Below, piece by piece: positions 1 to 11,800 of a stretch of DNA of 64,000 nucleotides (the first letter of the stretch is position 1; each line of letters opens with the position of its first letter). Position numbers and translations under genes: made by a program. The notes under the pieces were generated by a model, which worked only from the letters and a program-made list of their open reading frames with translations, was not told where the DNA came from and searched no databases. Where the stretch lies: positions 3,358,001 to 3,422,000 of the forward strand of contig JAULJL010000039.1 in assembly GCA_030761205.1 (NCBI GenBank), given 5' to 3'. Origin of the DNA: Fremontodendron californicum (taxonomy: Eukaryota; Streptophyta; Magnoliopsida; Malvales; Malvaceae).

Positions 1-15
1 GTTATGGTTTTGGGC

Positions 16-150
16 CAGTTGGGCCTGCTGGGTAGCAGGCCCGATTTGGCCTGTTGGGCCTGCTGGTTAGCAGGCCCGATTTGGCCTGTTGGGCTTGCTG
101 GTCAGTAGGCCCGATTTGGCCTGTTGGGCCTGCTAACCAGCAGGCCCAAA
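16..150. repeat. 35-bp tandem repeat, GGGCC-rich and palindromic
   Basis: Four imperfect copies of a 35-bp unit begin near 21, 56, 91 and 126, each holding a GGGCCTGCTG block facing its inverse, AGCAGGCCC. Further GGGTCGG and CCGACCCGGGCC blocks follow to about 210. The composition resembles the ends of the GGGTCGG-type elements elsewhere in this window, so this is probably the end of such an element cut by the window edge. The open frames across it have no family resemblance. Confidence 0.7.
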
Positions 151-566
151 CGGGCCTTAGGTGGGCTTGTAGAAGGCCCGGGTCGGGTTCGGATCCGACC
201 CGGGCCAAAAACGGTTGCAACAGCAATCATGGCTATTATTTCTTGTAGCTCAAACTATTGATTGATGCAAAAGAAGAGAATAAAATCAACTGGAAAAATT
301 GAAAGATAAGATGTGTTTTGTTTGATTCAATTTTAAGGCCAAGTGCTATGAATTTTGGGAATAGGGGAAACTAAGGGAAAAATAATGACTTTGGGAAATC
401 TTTGAGGCCAGGGGGGCATACAAATGAAACAAAAGGACAATTATACATGTGTTTTATGTGTTTTCAAAGACTACTACTGTTTAAAGTAGAGCCAAAAAAA
501 TAAATCTTTTTCTTGGAGATGGACATTTTCTTCTTTTTCTTTTTGTTGATAAAATAGTGGATAATT

Positions 567-3500
567 TCATTCCAAATCAACTGAATCAGGGTTACATATA
601 GTAGTAGGTAATGTCCCTAGCCATATTCTTTGAGCTTCCCTTTGACATCCTGTTTTTGCAAGCTCATGAGCAAGCATATTACAGTTTCTAGTTACATGGT
701 GAAAAACCACCTTATTACAATCCATAACTAAATCCCAAATATCCAGTATTAGACTCCCCCATTCCCACATAGAATCATCTCTTTTTTCAAGTTCAGTAAT
801 TGCCATTTTTGAATCCGACTCCACAATTAATCTAACATACCTTTTCTCCACTGCAAGCTCCATTCCGGCCTTAATGGCTGTGATTTCTGCTAGTAATGGT
901 GTTGATAACAGTCCAACCCGAATTGTTGCCGACAGCAGCACCTCACCTCTGGCATCTCGTATAACAATGCCTAACCCAGAAACTTCTTCTCTTCTGTTTA
1001 GTGATGCATCAACATTCATCTTTACAAAATCATCAGGTGGTGCCTCCCATCGCAGCTGTCTTTGTGTTCGCAATGGATGTAGCATATTCCTTTGATCATC
1101 CGGATCTTCCAACCCCATTTCCATCGATCTTGCATTCTGTCCTATTCTCGAAGGCAAATAACAGCAGCCATTATGAAAAGTATTATTGCGGTTATTCCAA
1201 AGCAGCCACATAATGTTCATACATCGTTCTGTGCAGTCCGTGCTCTTTGTGAACCTCAGCAAAACAGTCCAAAATTCATGGTCGATAGCATGTGTTTCTG
1301 CAAAACATAGAAGGTCCGGACTATAGTCCCTCCATACCTGTGCACTCAGATGGCAGCCAAAGAAAACATGAAACCAAGTCTCATAAATCATACCACAAAC
1401 AGCACAAACATTTTCCACTTGTAGGCCTCGATTGCATAAAGCATTTGCTGTTGGTAAACAGCCATTCACCACCCTCCACATAAAGGTTTTAACCTTTGGC
1501 ATTACTCTTGCCAACCAAATGATTCTCCACTTAGCCTGTCTATGGTCCCGTATGCCGACTGATTTGCCCCTCAACTCTTGTGCTATATGAAAAGCCGATT
1601 TCACTGTGAATAACCCAGTTATGGAGTCGTTCCAAATTAGCTTGTCTCTTGAAACTTGACGGCTTAACGGCATTTGCATGATCAATTTGGCGTCCTCTTC
1701 ATCAAACAACTCCCTCACCATATCCTCCTTCCACATTCGGCGCTGAGTATCAATTAACAAAGCCACTTTGAAAGATGTAAACTGTTGATCCTGCACCTTA
1801 TTCACCATAAAAGATGGTCCCCTACTAATCCATTTGTCGCGCCACACATCCACTAGCTGCCCATCTCCTACTCTCCATCTTGAGCCTCTTATTATAACAT
1901 CTCTGCCCTCAAGTAAACTCCTCCACAATAGTGACGGGTTAGTCCCTAAGGTTGCCTCCAATAAAGAACAGTTATTAAAATAACGCGCCTTCAAAACATG
2001 ATAGCACAGGGTGTTATTATTCTGGATTAAACGCCAACACTGCTTTGCCAATAAAGCGAGATTGAAAAATTCAAAGTCTCTGAAGCCCATCCTACCATCA
2101 AGTTTCGACCTACATAGTATATCCCATCTAAGCCAATGAATCTTCCTTTTATTTTGCGTATCACCCCACCAGAAACCAGCCACTAACATATTGAGATCAT
2201 GAATAAAAGTTTTTGGCAATAGAAAGCAATACATCACATATTGAGGGATAGCCTGTGCAACTGCCTGGATTAATACTGCTCTTCCTGCCTGAGATAACAA
2301 TTTCCTTCTCCAACCTTCAAGTCTGGATCGCAGTCTATCCAAAATCGAAGAAAACATCATTTTCCTTGATCTCCCAAATAGCAAAGTCAAACCTAGGTAT
2401 CGTTCCCTATCCATAAACTTTTTAACCCCCAACAATTGCATAATCGCATTCCTCTCACCAGCGACTGTGTTGGTGCTAAAAAAGATGGCAGATTTGTCGA
2501 CATTAACCAACTGACCCGAGGCTTTCTCATATACATGCAGAAGTCTCATTATGCCCTCACATTCCCGCATCGTCGCTTGAAAAAACAGAATACTGTCATC
2601 CGCAAACAGTAAATGGGATATCCTTGGGGCATTTCTTGCCACAGCTATTCCTCGAATTGTCCCGTTTGTATCCGCCCTATTCAGTAAACTTGACAGACCT
2701 TCCACGCACAGAAGGAATAAATATGGAGAGAGTGGGTCTCCTTGACGTAACCCTCTAGTTGGGGTTATCCTTCCACTTTGTTTCCCATTGATAATTACCG
2801 AATATTGGACTGTACGAACACACGTCATAATCAACGAGATCCATTTGTCTGAGAAACCCATTTTCTTCATAATACCTTCCTATTATTTCCACTCAACTCT
2901 GTCATATGCTTTACTCATGTCGAGTTTGAGTGCTATCTGACCAACTTTACCTTTACGCCTACTTTTCATTGCATGGACCGTCTCAATAGCCACCATAGCA
3001 TTGTCAAAAATCATACGCCCCGGAACAAAAGCACTTTGGTTAGCACTGATCAAACTAGGCAGATATTGCTTAAGTCTATTGGCTAACATTTTTGAAATAA
3101 TCTTGTAAACCACATTGCACAAACTAATTGGCCTATATTCTTTGATTGAAACTGGGTGTTTTACCTTCGGAATCAAGACCAAATTAGTATGGTTAATGTG
3201 AGTCAGTGGCAGCCCTTTATTAAGAAACTCAAGAACAATTTTGCTAACATCATTCCCAACCAAATGCCAATACCGCTGATAAAAGAGAGCAGTCATACCG
3301 TCCGAACCAGGTGCCTTACTGGGGTGCATTTGACTTAATGCTTCTTTCACTTCCTGAGCTGTAAAGATACCATCCATACACTGCCGCATATCCTCTGTAA
3401 TTACCTCATTCACTCCTGAATATATCTCCTGCATTGCACTGTCACTAGTCCCGGCTGAAGAAGAAATATGAGCAAAATAGTCAAGTATAATCTGTTCAAT

Positions 3501-4661
3501 TGCAGCCTCCTCATGTTGCCAGTTACCATCTTGATCCATTATTCTATTGATGGTATTATTCCTCTTTCTTCTAGATGCAACCGAATGAAAGTAACCTGTA
3601 TTTCTGTCCCCTTCCTTCAGCCAAAGTGCCTTAGATCGCTGCCTCCACATCATCTCTTCCCTGTGCCATAACTCATTAAGTTCCACCCGCACTGTCACTT
3701 GTCCGACTCGATTTAACCGTGGTCTGTCTCCATCAAGAATGTGTTCCAATTCTCTTTGCTTCTGTTTAATCTGAAGCCGAATATCACCAAATGACTTTTT
3801 GTTCCATTTTGATAGCTGTTGTCCACACCTATATAGCCCATCCGCCAGCTCATCAAAAGTATCATGTTGACCCTGCCTCCACACTGAAGAAATTACCCGT
3901 TCGCAGTCCACATGTCTTGTCCACATATTTTCAAACTTAAATCCATCATTCTTGTAACTGTTCCTTCTACTCGTGTTGAGTTGGAAAATCAATGGGATAT
4001 GATCTGAAGTAGAAGCCCCCAAATGGTATTCTATTGTTGATGGATAGCACTCCCACCACATCTGGTTTACAAGACCTCTATCTAGACGTCCTCGAATAAC
4101 TCCTGACAACCCATCTCGTATCCATGTAAAGGCTGGACCAGACACCGGTATATCAAGCAAACCACACTCATCTATAACAGCTCGAAAGTTATTCATTTGC
4201 CATGCCGGTCGTAAACTGCCTCCTTCTTTTTCAGTAGAGAGAAGGATTTCATTGAAATCACCTGCACAGAGCCAAGGCAGTTGACTCCTATCTTTTAACA
4301 GTCGCAGTAAATTCCAGGATTCTTCGCGACGATGTGTTTCTGGTTGTCCATAAAACCCCGTAAACCGCCATTCATGAGTAAACATTCCTCCTGTAACATG
4401 TGCATCAATATGAGACATAGAAAAAGATTGCACCGAGACCGAGATATCCGACATCCACATCATAGCTAGTCCCCCACTTCTTCTCACACAGCTTACTGTA
4501 AAACAAAAATCATAACCAATTTTCGATCGCAACCATTCCATTTCACTATTATTTCTTTTTGTTTCTGAAAGAAATAACAGTAGGGGTTTATTATTTCTGA
4601 CCAAACGGGTCAGTTCATGAACTGCACGGGAAGCCCCCAATCCCCTACAGTTCCAGACCAT
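567..4661 (-). pseudogene. LINE ORF2 polyprotein: endonuclease, reverse transcriptase, RNase H (two in-frame stops)
   Basis: One frame of 1,365 codons is broken only by two adjacent stops, TAA TAG, at 2880-2885 (plus coordinates). The N-terminal part (from 4661) is an exonuclease-endonuclease-phosphatase domain beginning MVWNCRGLGASRAV, with the SETK motif. Reverse transcriptase follows, with LVLIPKVKHP, YRPISLCNV and LDMSKAYDRVEW before the stops and GLRQGDPLSPYLF plus the catalytic FADD after them. Then come a zf-RVT domain (MPKVKTFMWRV, CAVCG) and a plant-type RNase H (MNVDASLNRRE, ESDSKMAI) near the C terminus. In the family this protein nicks the target and copies the RNA. The stops truncate the enzyme before the FADD site, so the copy should be inactive unless read through. 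Confidence 0.92.
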
Positions 4662-4675
4662 GCAACTTATTAGTC

Positions 4676-6127
4676 TTAGCGGGACTGACCCAGCAAGTCA
4701 GTCGCCGCCATCTGAACAGATTGGTGTTTGTGGGCACCGTCCCTTTTTTGTTGGGTTCGACCCTTCTTGGAAGGAGAAATACATACAGAATATAGGCTCG
4801 ATATGTCTCGTTTAGTCCCTGCTGAAATACCAGATGCAACCGATATTTTTTTGTTCGGTGTCAAGGGCCCCTTTCTCTTCCACTTTCCTGATCTTGTCGC
4901 ACCCATTAGCTGGCCCCCAGGACTAGACAAAACTTCCATAATATCAGCTGGGTCCACTGCTGTTCCTTTGTCAACTTTGTCACCTATATCTCGCGTCTCC
5001 AGAGTATAAAATTGGTCAACTTTCTCATTAATTTGGTTCTCCAAAATCAAACCTTCCATTCCTGACTCAATGACTTCCTTATTCGAAACATCACCCCCCT
5101 ATGTCAGCCCTAGAATCATGGAAAAAACCCATAGTTACTCCTGTCATAACGTCTTCCCTTTGCAAACTTTCAGCTGATTCATGCGGTGCAAGTACTGGTT
5201 TACCCTTGGCCAACTCTGATTCTCGAGATCCCAGTTCGCTATTGTTCAGGGCTTCCCATGGCTGAGCCGCATCTTCCTGTCCCCCCAGATTTGCAGACTG
5301 AACTTTATCATTAATCTGCTCTTCCCGGTGATGCTGTCTACTACCAACAGACCTGGAAACAGAACCTACAACATCAGTCATCCATCCTTTGTTTAAATCC
5401 GCCCTTAACCATATTCCATAGTCCCTGCTAACCTTTCCACCACCCTTCTTCATGTTCATAGCCTCAATACAATCGCCTTCGAGATGATCCAATTTTCCAC
5501 ATACATAACAAAAATCGGGTAATCGTTCATAGCGAAACAGGACCAGTTTTTTATTCCCATCATCCACTGTTATTCTGCTTCCCTGCTTTAAAGGTTTATG
5601 GACATTTATATGGACTTTAACCCTAAGGCATCGATCCCATGCAGTATAGTTATCCCGAACATCCACTTCCTCAACATCACCAATGGATTCGCCAATCACA
5701 ACCGACTTTTTCATTCATAAAACCCAGTGGCAACCCATGGATTTGGACCCAGAACGGACACCAGTTCATATTCATATGACTTGGTGATGTCATTCCATTG
5801 AAATCCCGAAAAACCATCACAGCCTTATTGAAAGACCATGGCTGATTCATAATAACCTTATCCTTGACTGTTGAGTCTTCGAAACGAAAAACATAAAGCT
5901 TTTTTCCACTTCACTGATCTGAATTCCCCTCGTCGTTTTCCACAGTTTCGCAAAAACTGTTGCATGGCCTCCACATTAACATTCTTCTTTGTCAGAATTT
6001 TCCCCACCAGACAATTCTTCCCCTCTTCAAGAGTTGCTTCAAACCAGTTCTTCTCAACCAAAACTTCATTTTGTTCCTCATCAGTTAATTTCAGTTTGCT
6101 CCAAAGATCCTCCAAAGCATCTGCCAT
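4676..6127 (-). pseudogene. LINE ORF1, gag-like RNA-binding protein (frameshifted)
   Basis: Three blocks in different frames make up ORF1. At 5858-6127, starting MADALEDLWSKLKL, is the DUF4283-type N-terminal domain of plant LINE ORF1. At 5091-5714 the chain includes the zinc knuckle CYVCGKLDHLEGDC (C-x2-C-x4-H-x4-C, zf-CCHC_4 type). At 4676-5059 is the low-complexity C-terminal part. A frameshift lies between 5714 and 5858, where further homologous-looking sequence continues in another frame. Another lies in a run of six Gs near 5091-5097. In the family this protein coats the LINE RNA. ORF2 begins just downstream at 4661. Confidence 0.85.
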
Positions 6128-6319
6128 TCGACCCTTCTGCTAAAAAAATCTTCTCAATTGTGCCGAGAAAATTAAACAGAATATATTCTATTGTAATAGT
6201 CACAAAACTCACGTAACCATCAAAAGGAAAAGACAAAACAAAAAACAAAAACAAACCTTGCACTGACGGCAAGACCGAAAAACTCTCACTAGAGAAAACC
6301 CTAGGAGATGGACATTTTC

Positions 6320-7045
6320 ATATTTATCTTTTGAAGGTGAGAAGTATGTTCAAAGGCGGAATGAAGGTGAAAAATAAATGTGTTCAAAAATCGAGTTATT
6401 CGCATAATTTGATAAGTCCGACCCGATTCAGACTTAAGATAAGATATTTTAAATTCGGTCGAGTGGCTCGATTCGAATTATTATTTAATAAATAAAAAAA
6501 ATTATTTAAATTTAATTTTAAAAAATATATAATTATCAATATAAAAGTAAATTTTTTAATTTTTAATTAATTTTGAATTATAATTCTAACTTTTTGGACT
6601 CGACAAATCAAGTCGATCCATAAACAAATCTAATGAAAAGGCTTGTCTTTCAAAGCAAACAACAGAAAATCTGTTGCAGTTATAAAGAGTTCTGTTTTTC
6701 TTTAGGTCAAGGAAAGACAGTTTATGAGATTAATAGAAATAAAAGGTTTTGTTATATATTTAACAATTTCTTTATTATTTTACTTAGAACTTGTAGCTTT
6801 TAGGGGTTTGAATGAAAGGGAAAAAAAACTTTTATGATGAAAAATAAATAAAATAAAAAGAATGTGTTTAATGATTCGAATCTGAAAATTCACAAACTTT
6901 TGAAATATTCTTATTTCAAAGAGTTTCTAGTATAATCTCAAGCACCATAATATTCCCTAACTTTAGCATCTCCAAAATTCCAAATTCTAAAGACAAAGCA
7001 TTTTGCCTTAAAAAATTTATTCAATTCAATCTTTAGAACTGTGAT
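6320..7045. other. AT-rich intergenic DNA with a degenerate GxCGxG-rich repeat
   Basis: No gene was seen. Positions 6385-6620 hold a decayed element: short CG-bearing blocks (GTCCGACCCGATTCAG near the left, GGACTCGACAAATCAAG near the right) surround an AT-rich core. This is the architecture of the hAT-like elements elsewhere in the window, but no TSD could be fixed here. Confidence 0.5.
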
Positions 7046-7057
7046 TAGATATCTATG

Positions 7058-7340
7058 GCTGGATCGGACCGGATCGCGGCTCGAAATTTTTTAAACTTCT
7101 TTGTCCAGGCTCGGTCCTAGACGAGTTTGGGTTGATCCGCGAGCCCGAATACATTGTTCATCATATATAAAAAAAATTAATATTTTTTTATTTTTATAAT
7201 TAAATTTTTTTAAAAAATAATACTTTTTATTATGTAAACAGTAATTCGGGTCGGGCCGGTCCGGATCATGAAAATACTCACCCAAATCCGACTTAATACG
7301 AATCGGACTTATCCAACGGACTGCCCGACTCGAGTAGGTG
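7058..7340. mobile_element. Small GGATCGG-rich MITE flanked by a 12-bp direct repeat
   Basis: TAGATATCTATG occurs at 7046-7057 and again at 7341-7352, flanking about 280 bp. Both ends are G+C-rich (GGATCGGACCGGATCG on the left, GACTCGAGTAGGTG on the right) and the core is AT-rich. The direct repeat is best read as a TSD, possibly 8 bp plus chance extension. It is a short non-autonomous element without coding sequence. Confidence 0.65.
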
Positions 7341-7352
7341 TAGATATCTATG

Positions 7353-8330
7353 AAGCTGCTTTTATTAGTCCAAATTGTTCACCGAAAGCCATCCAAATGC
7401 AAGCACTTTTCCTTGAAACAAGCATTCCCAATTTGTTTTTTTTCTTTTGGAGTTTAGAAAAAACATATCTTTCAAAATAAAATTTTACACATTGCTAGTG
7501 GAGAAAGCAATTGATATTTCTTTTCTTTTTTTTTTTTTTTTTTGGGTACTTTAAAAAGAACCGAAATTTGCGTTAACACTGTCTCAAAATTTGGCATTAG
7601 TCAATGATTTAGGAACCTTGATGTTCTTTCACTTTCACTCATAGAATCTTTCCTATTTGTTTTACATATACTTAGATTATGACACACCATTATTTTATGA
7701 GTAAAAAATATATATTAAAAAAGAAATTAAAGAATGAAGTAGTTAAATAATTATATGTATTGGTTTTTTAAATTGAAAAAAATAAATAGATAACGTTAGT
7801 ATTTTTTACTTTTTTTAAGAAATTAAATTATTATTATAACTCTATTAATATATATTTTTATTTATAACTTGATTTTAAAGTCAATTTCTCAATTGAGTTG
7901 GTGTTATTTGACTCGTGACACCAACTCATTCAGGGGTTTTATAATAAGTATAATATATACTAGAATTTGAAACACTCACGATGTGAGTGAAAATATATTT
8001 TGAAAAAAATAAATTATGTTTAAAAAATTAAATATAAAAAATGGATAATCTTTTTAAGTGGATAAATTTTTTTAAAAAGTGAGTTAAAAAGTGAGTAGTT
8101 TTTTTTTTTTTTTTTTAAGTGGGTAGTTTTTTTTAAAAAGAATGAATGATTTTTTAAAAGTAAATAGATATTTTTTATTAAAGATATTATTAAAAGACAT
8201 AATTATCCCTATTTAATTTTTTAATTTTATAACTTTACTTAATTTTTTTTGTATTTTTTCCAACTGAGTTGGTATCCGATTAACTCGTGACACCAACTCA
8301 GTGATTCCTTTTAATATAGTAAAGATATAT
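7353..8330. other. AT-rich non-coding DNA with two similar foldback motifs
   Basis: No gene was seen. Two related short palindromic blocks, GAGTTGGTGTT...GACACCAACTCA, lie at 7894-7931 and 8262-8300, about 370 bp apart. They may be the ends or subterminal parts of one decayed inverted-repeat element. Weakly related sequence recurs at 34,200-34,520. Confidence 0.4.
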
Positions 8331-8718
8331 ATAGGAGGAATCCTCTTATACTAGTATAAAACTATATTAATTTTACATACTTTTGTAATTTTTTATATGA
8401 CTTATATTTGTTTAATCTTACCATCGTATTTCATGTTCTATTCACGTTGATCATATACGTCGAGTTTCGAGTAAATTAAAAATGTTTAACTATTTGTTCG
8501 ATGTAAAAAACTTTCAACCGTTGAATATATATTGAAAAAGACAGTATTCTCAATCGATATGATAGAGATATCGGATCGATTTGAAACTTTACGTACACGA
8601 CGAGTACAATTATATTGTTAAATCCAACGGTTGGTTTGTTAAAATATAAATAGTATAAAAAGTTACAGAGATGTGTAAAACTAATTTAGTTTTACACTAA
8701 TGTAAATAGATCCCTCCT
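8331..8718. mobile_element. MITE of about 390 bp with terminal inverted repeats
   Basis: The left end (AGGAGGAATCCTCTTATAC, then ACTATATTAATTTTACA) matches the reverse complement of the right end (TGTAAAACTAATTTAGTTTTA, ending GATCCCTCCTC) over roughly 45 bp with mismatches. The interior is non-coding. It sits in TA-rich DNA, so the TSD cannot be told from background and the superfamily is not assigned. Confidence 0.7.
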
Positions 8719-9950
8719 CATATATATATATATATATTATGGAGAAAATGGCGCCTCAAGTAGATATGATAATTTTAGACACAATATTATTATATGACAC
8801 GAATATGACACGAAAAAATAACTAAAACACGTCACGACATGAAAAATAATACGAATATGATATTAATACACAAATATGTCAAAATTTATATAACATGAAT
8901 TATTAATATATCAAAATTTATATAAATATATAATAACTTAAATACAATTATGATAAAAAAAATATGAACACGACATAAATACACGCATTATCAAATCCTC
9001 AAACAGGCAGAAGAGAAAGCAGGGCAATCCATTTAAATTAACATTATTGGCATCAAATTCTGTTTAGTTCTCGATGTGAACTGCAATAAAATGGACCATA
9101 AAAGCTACCGGAAGCATATCTCGAGTTATTACAAGACAAAGAACTAGATTTTCAGTTAGGAAAAAGAAATATTTTGGTGGTTGAACTAATACAGCTTTGC
9201 CCTGTTAAATTTCCCCGCTAGAAACTTTACAATGGCTTTGTAATTAACAATTTTAACAAAATAATTCCATGATCTTAAGCTTGAAACAAGTCACAATCAT
9301 TATGATCATCGAACCAATTAAACCCTATCCAATACAACGATTCTTGCATTCAACAATTGATGAAGATAATCAAGGGATATTTACAGATTTATGAAGAACT
9401 AACTCGAATTGGATATGACATTTTGCAAACATTTGGAGCTGAAGCATCGTATCAATTCCACGTATGTTTGTCCAAGTCCGGTCCAACTCGAAATATAGAT
9501 TTCAAATTCTGTTCAAATCTGTCCATATTTGTAAATAAGTTATCCAAACCTGTTTAGATCCGCTCTTATTATTATTATTTTTTAAACAAATATTTTATTT
9601 TTTATTTAATTTTTAGTAATTTTGTTTCTTTTATTAAGTTCTAGAAAATAAATAACTTAATATATTATTAAATATTTACACTATAATATTATATATATTT
9701 TATATGATATAAATATAAAAAATAATATATTAGAGAATGAAAAACGGGATGGGCCAGATTCGGACCTTGATTGTTGGAGTCAAGATCCAACCTATTTTCT
9801 AAACGGACCTCATTTTTTTGTCCAAACAAATATTTCGAGCTTAATATTTTTGTCTAAACCCTCTCAAATATTGGAGATACTTTCATGCTTGAACGAGTAA
9901 TCTGACCTTTGAACAAGTCTAAGTTAAAGTACTTTCTCATACAAAAGAGA
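8719..9950. other. Intergenic DNA with simple repeats and a degenerate GGTCCGG element
   Basis: An (AT)n run starts near 8719. Positions 8790-8990 hold AT-rich sequence with recurring ACACGA and ATATGAC words. Positions 9000-9440 look low-copy but no coding frame was recognised. Positions 9460-9900 resemble the 35,387-35,934 element (CAAGTCCGGTCC, then an AT core, then GGGCCAGATTCGG). No gene was found. Confidence 0.4.
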
Positions 9951-10069
9951 GTGTAATATATGATCTTTTATTGTCTTCTGCACTCAAGATAGAATTACAA
10001 CATTTACAGCATGAAGATTCCTTGAATACAATCCACTAATCCAGTTTCCCCTTTGCTTAATCCAGCAAG

Positions 10070-10367
10070 AGTTTGATCCTTTCTAATGAACTTGGGTTCA
10101 ATATGTGCACTGTTCCATAATTTCTCTGGTCAGTATAATTAAGGGTAGAATTGCAAGCCTTCCATCTGCAACTACCATGAAGAAATTCAAAAGCTTCACA
10201 TACTGACACAAGTTAGCAAACACCATAAATTTAATATGCAAGTTTAAAACTATATTTATACCTGTACAATTTCTCCAATCAAATTAGCATCATTGGTATT
10301 GCAATTCTTCCACTTGATTTCATCCATTTGATGTAGTGGGGTCAGCAGGTCAATCCGTCGGTCTGAA
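10070..10367 (-). pseudogene. Possible terminal coding exons of an unrecognised gene
   Basis: On the minus strand an open frame runs from the edge of the 10,368 element (SDRRIDLLTPLHQMDE) to GEIVQ, where a donor-like CAG|GTATAAAT occurs near 10,259. An acceptor-like TTGCAG lies near 10,172 and, if spliced, the frame continues MEGLQFYP to a stop. The frame also continues a few codons past the far end of the inserted element (LSLDRRID) if one TSD copy is removed. The protein was not recognised. It may be the C terminus of a relic gene interrupted by that element, and chance is not excluded. Confidence 0.3.
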
Positions 10368-10831
10368 TAGGGGTGTAAACGAGACACGTGTACTCGCAAA
10401 CTACTCGGATTCGACTCGAAAAAAACTTGAATTCGGCTCGGTCATTGTCGAGTCGAGCTCGAGCAACTCGAGGTATCGAACGAGCCGAATTCGAATATTT
10501 TAATGCTTGACTCGAGTAGCTCGCGAGCCTAATTGAGCTTTTTTATTTTTAATTAGTATTGAAAAATCTCAATTCGAAATCTCGAGTTCGAAAACAAATA
10601 ATCGAGTTTGATGTCGAGTATGAGAATCGAGCTTATTTTTTACTAGGTAAACGAGCCTAATCAAGCGAGCTCGAGCAGTTCGATTTTTATCTTGAATTGA
10701 GCTCAAGCTTTAAAAATGAAACTCGATCGAATTCGAGCCGAGCCGAACCGAACTTCGAGCCTCGAATTTCGAGTCGGACTCGAGCTTCTTACAGCTTGAG
10801 CTCGGTTTGGCTCGACTCGATTACACTCCTA
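10368..10831. mobile_element. hAT-like MITE rich in CTCGAG/TTCGAG, 464 bp
   Basis: The ends are inverted copies: TAGGGGTGTAAACGAG on the left and CTCGATTACACTCCTA on the right. Flanking 8-bp repeats are GGTCTGAA (10360-10367) and GGTCTAAG (10832-10839), a 6/8 match, the TSD length of the hAT superfamily. The interior is packed with CTCGA and TTCGAG words, which create misleading open frames. It lies in the possible relic gene described at 10,070-10,367. Confidence 0.78.
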
Positions 10832-10839
10832 GGTCTAAG

Positions 10840-11640
10840 GATAGATTGGCAAGCAGTTAATAGATATATGGAATTAGTTTCCCTTAAATTAATCCAACTT
10901 TGAAAAGAACTCTCTACTTTCTGGATGGTCCTTGTGTTAGGAAAATATTTGCTATATACTATATAATAAACCGAATATAAAGACACTTACAGAAAATTGA
11001 TTTGAAAAAAAATCAATATCGAGTCAAGGTTTCACCTTTAACTTTAAGACAAATTTTGCCTACTTCTAAGGTGCTTACAGATTGATGCAAATTATCTCTC
11101 AGGCCTCCTCGATAACGTTGCTTTAGAGGGCACACTCGAAGTAGCACAGTGAATCGGAAAATGCTTGACTCTCTCTCAATCAGAAAAATATTATGCAGTA
11201 AATTTGTGTGTGCAAAACAGACTCTGGAAGTCTGTACTTTTAGAGGGATAGAAACCAATTTGGAAAGATACACTAGTTGGAAGGAGTATGTTCGGTCAAA
11301 ACAGACATAACCCAAGAGGCGAACAGATTCGGTCATGCACAGCACTAAACCGACATGACTATTTCGAAAAGGGACATACAAAAAGAATATTGTTGTTGGA
11401 CAGAATTAATGTTGGTCATGCACAGCACTAAACCGACAGGACCGAACAGTCACAATTAATCGGACAGAATTAATGTTGGTCCGGTTGGACAGCAAAAAGA
11501 ATATTGCTGGCCCAAGCCCAAGTCCGGTTCGACCTAGCCCAAGCCTGGCGGGGCGTGCACGTGTGTGGTCCAGCCCAAGTTGTGTAGGTCCTCACCCACC
11601 ACAAAACTTGGGACCCCTTGGGGCCCAACCATGGTGGTCG
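10840..11640. other. Unassigned sequence, possibly an LTR-retrotransposon remnant
   Basis: No gene was recognised. The segment GGTCATGCACAGCACTAAAC occurs twice (about 11,330 and 11,412), as does GACAGAATTAATGTTGG (about 11,400 and 11,463), so there is a short internal duplication. Composition is less AT-rich than the surroundings. It could be a decayed LTR, but no paired LTR or primer site was found. Confidence 0.35.
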
Positions 11641-11798
11641 GTACCGGCCGGTACGTCTCAGTTTTTATTTAAACCGGTACATGAAGCCTTTAATTCCGTT
11701 CATATTTTGGTACTGGTCTGTACCGCCTGTACCGATAGGTATCGGTCAATTTCTCTTGTACCGCCCGAAATAAGTGTACCGGCCGGTACATAACTTTA
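11637..11798. repeat. CGGTACCGG-rich repeat element
   Basis: GGTACCGGCCGGTAC near 11,640 and GTACCGGCCGGTAC near 11,776 are inverted copies enclosing more GGTAC and CCGTAC words. A related cluster lies at 12,480-12,585. The repeat abuts the HDS exon relic on its 3' side, where intron and the next exon would be expected, so it has probably replaced or disrupted that part of the gene. Confidence 0.6.
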
Positions 11799-11800
11799 GA

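Larger units (their letters stand above)
531..6303 (-). mobile_element. Full-length L1-type LINE (non-LTR retrotransposon), inactivated
   Basis: A 5.77-kb element on the minus strand is bounded by a perfect 16-bp direct repeat, GGAGATGGACATTTTC, at 515-530 and 6304-6319. This is the TSD of target-primed reverse transcription. The 5' end lies at 6303 and the 3' end, A-rich on the minus strand, at 531. The order is ORF1 (gag-like with a CCHC knuckle), then ORF2 (endonuclease, reverse transcriptase, zf-RVT, RNase H), as in plant L1-clade LINEs. The intact TSD suggests a fairly young insertion, but both ORFs carry disabling mutations. Confidence 0.93.

Noticed and set aside
16..150. Regularly spaced repeats that could suggest a CRISPR array
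   Set aside because: The units are contiguous tandem copies without unique spacers, and the genome is a plant's.
54..248. Plus-strand frame over the GGGCC repeats
   Set aside because: It is a translation of a tandem repeat, with no start context or family match.
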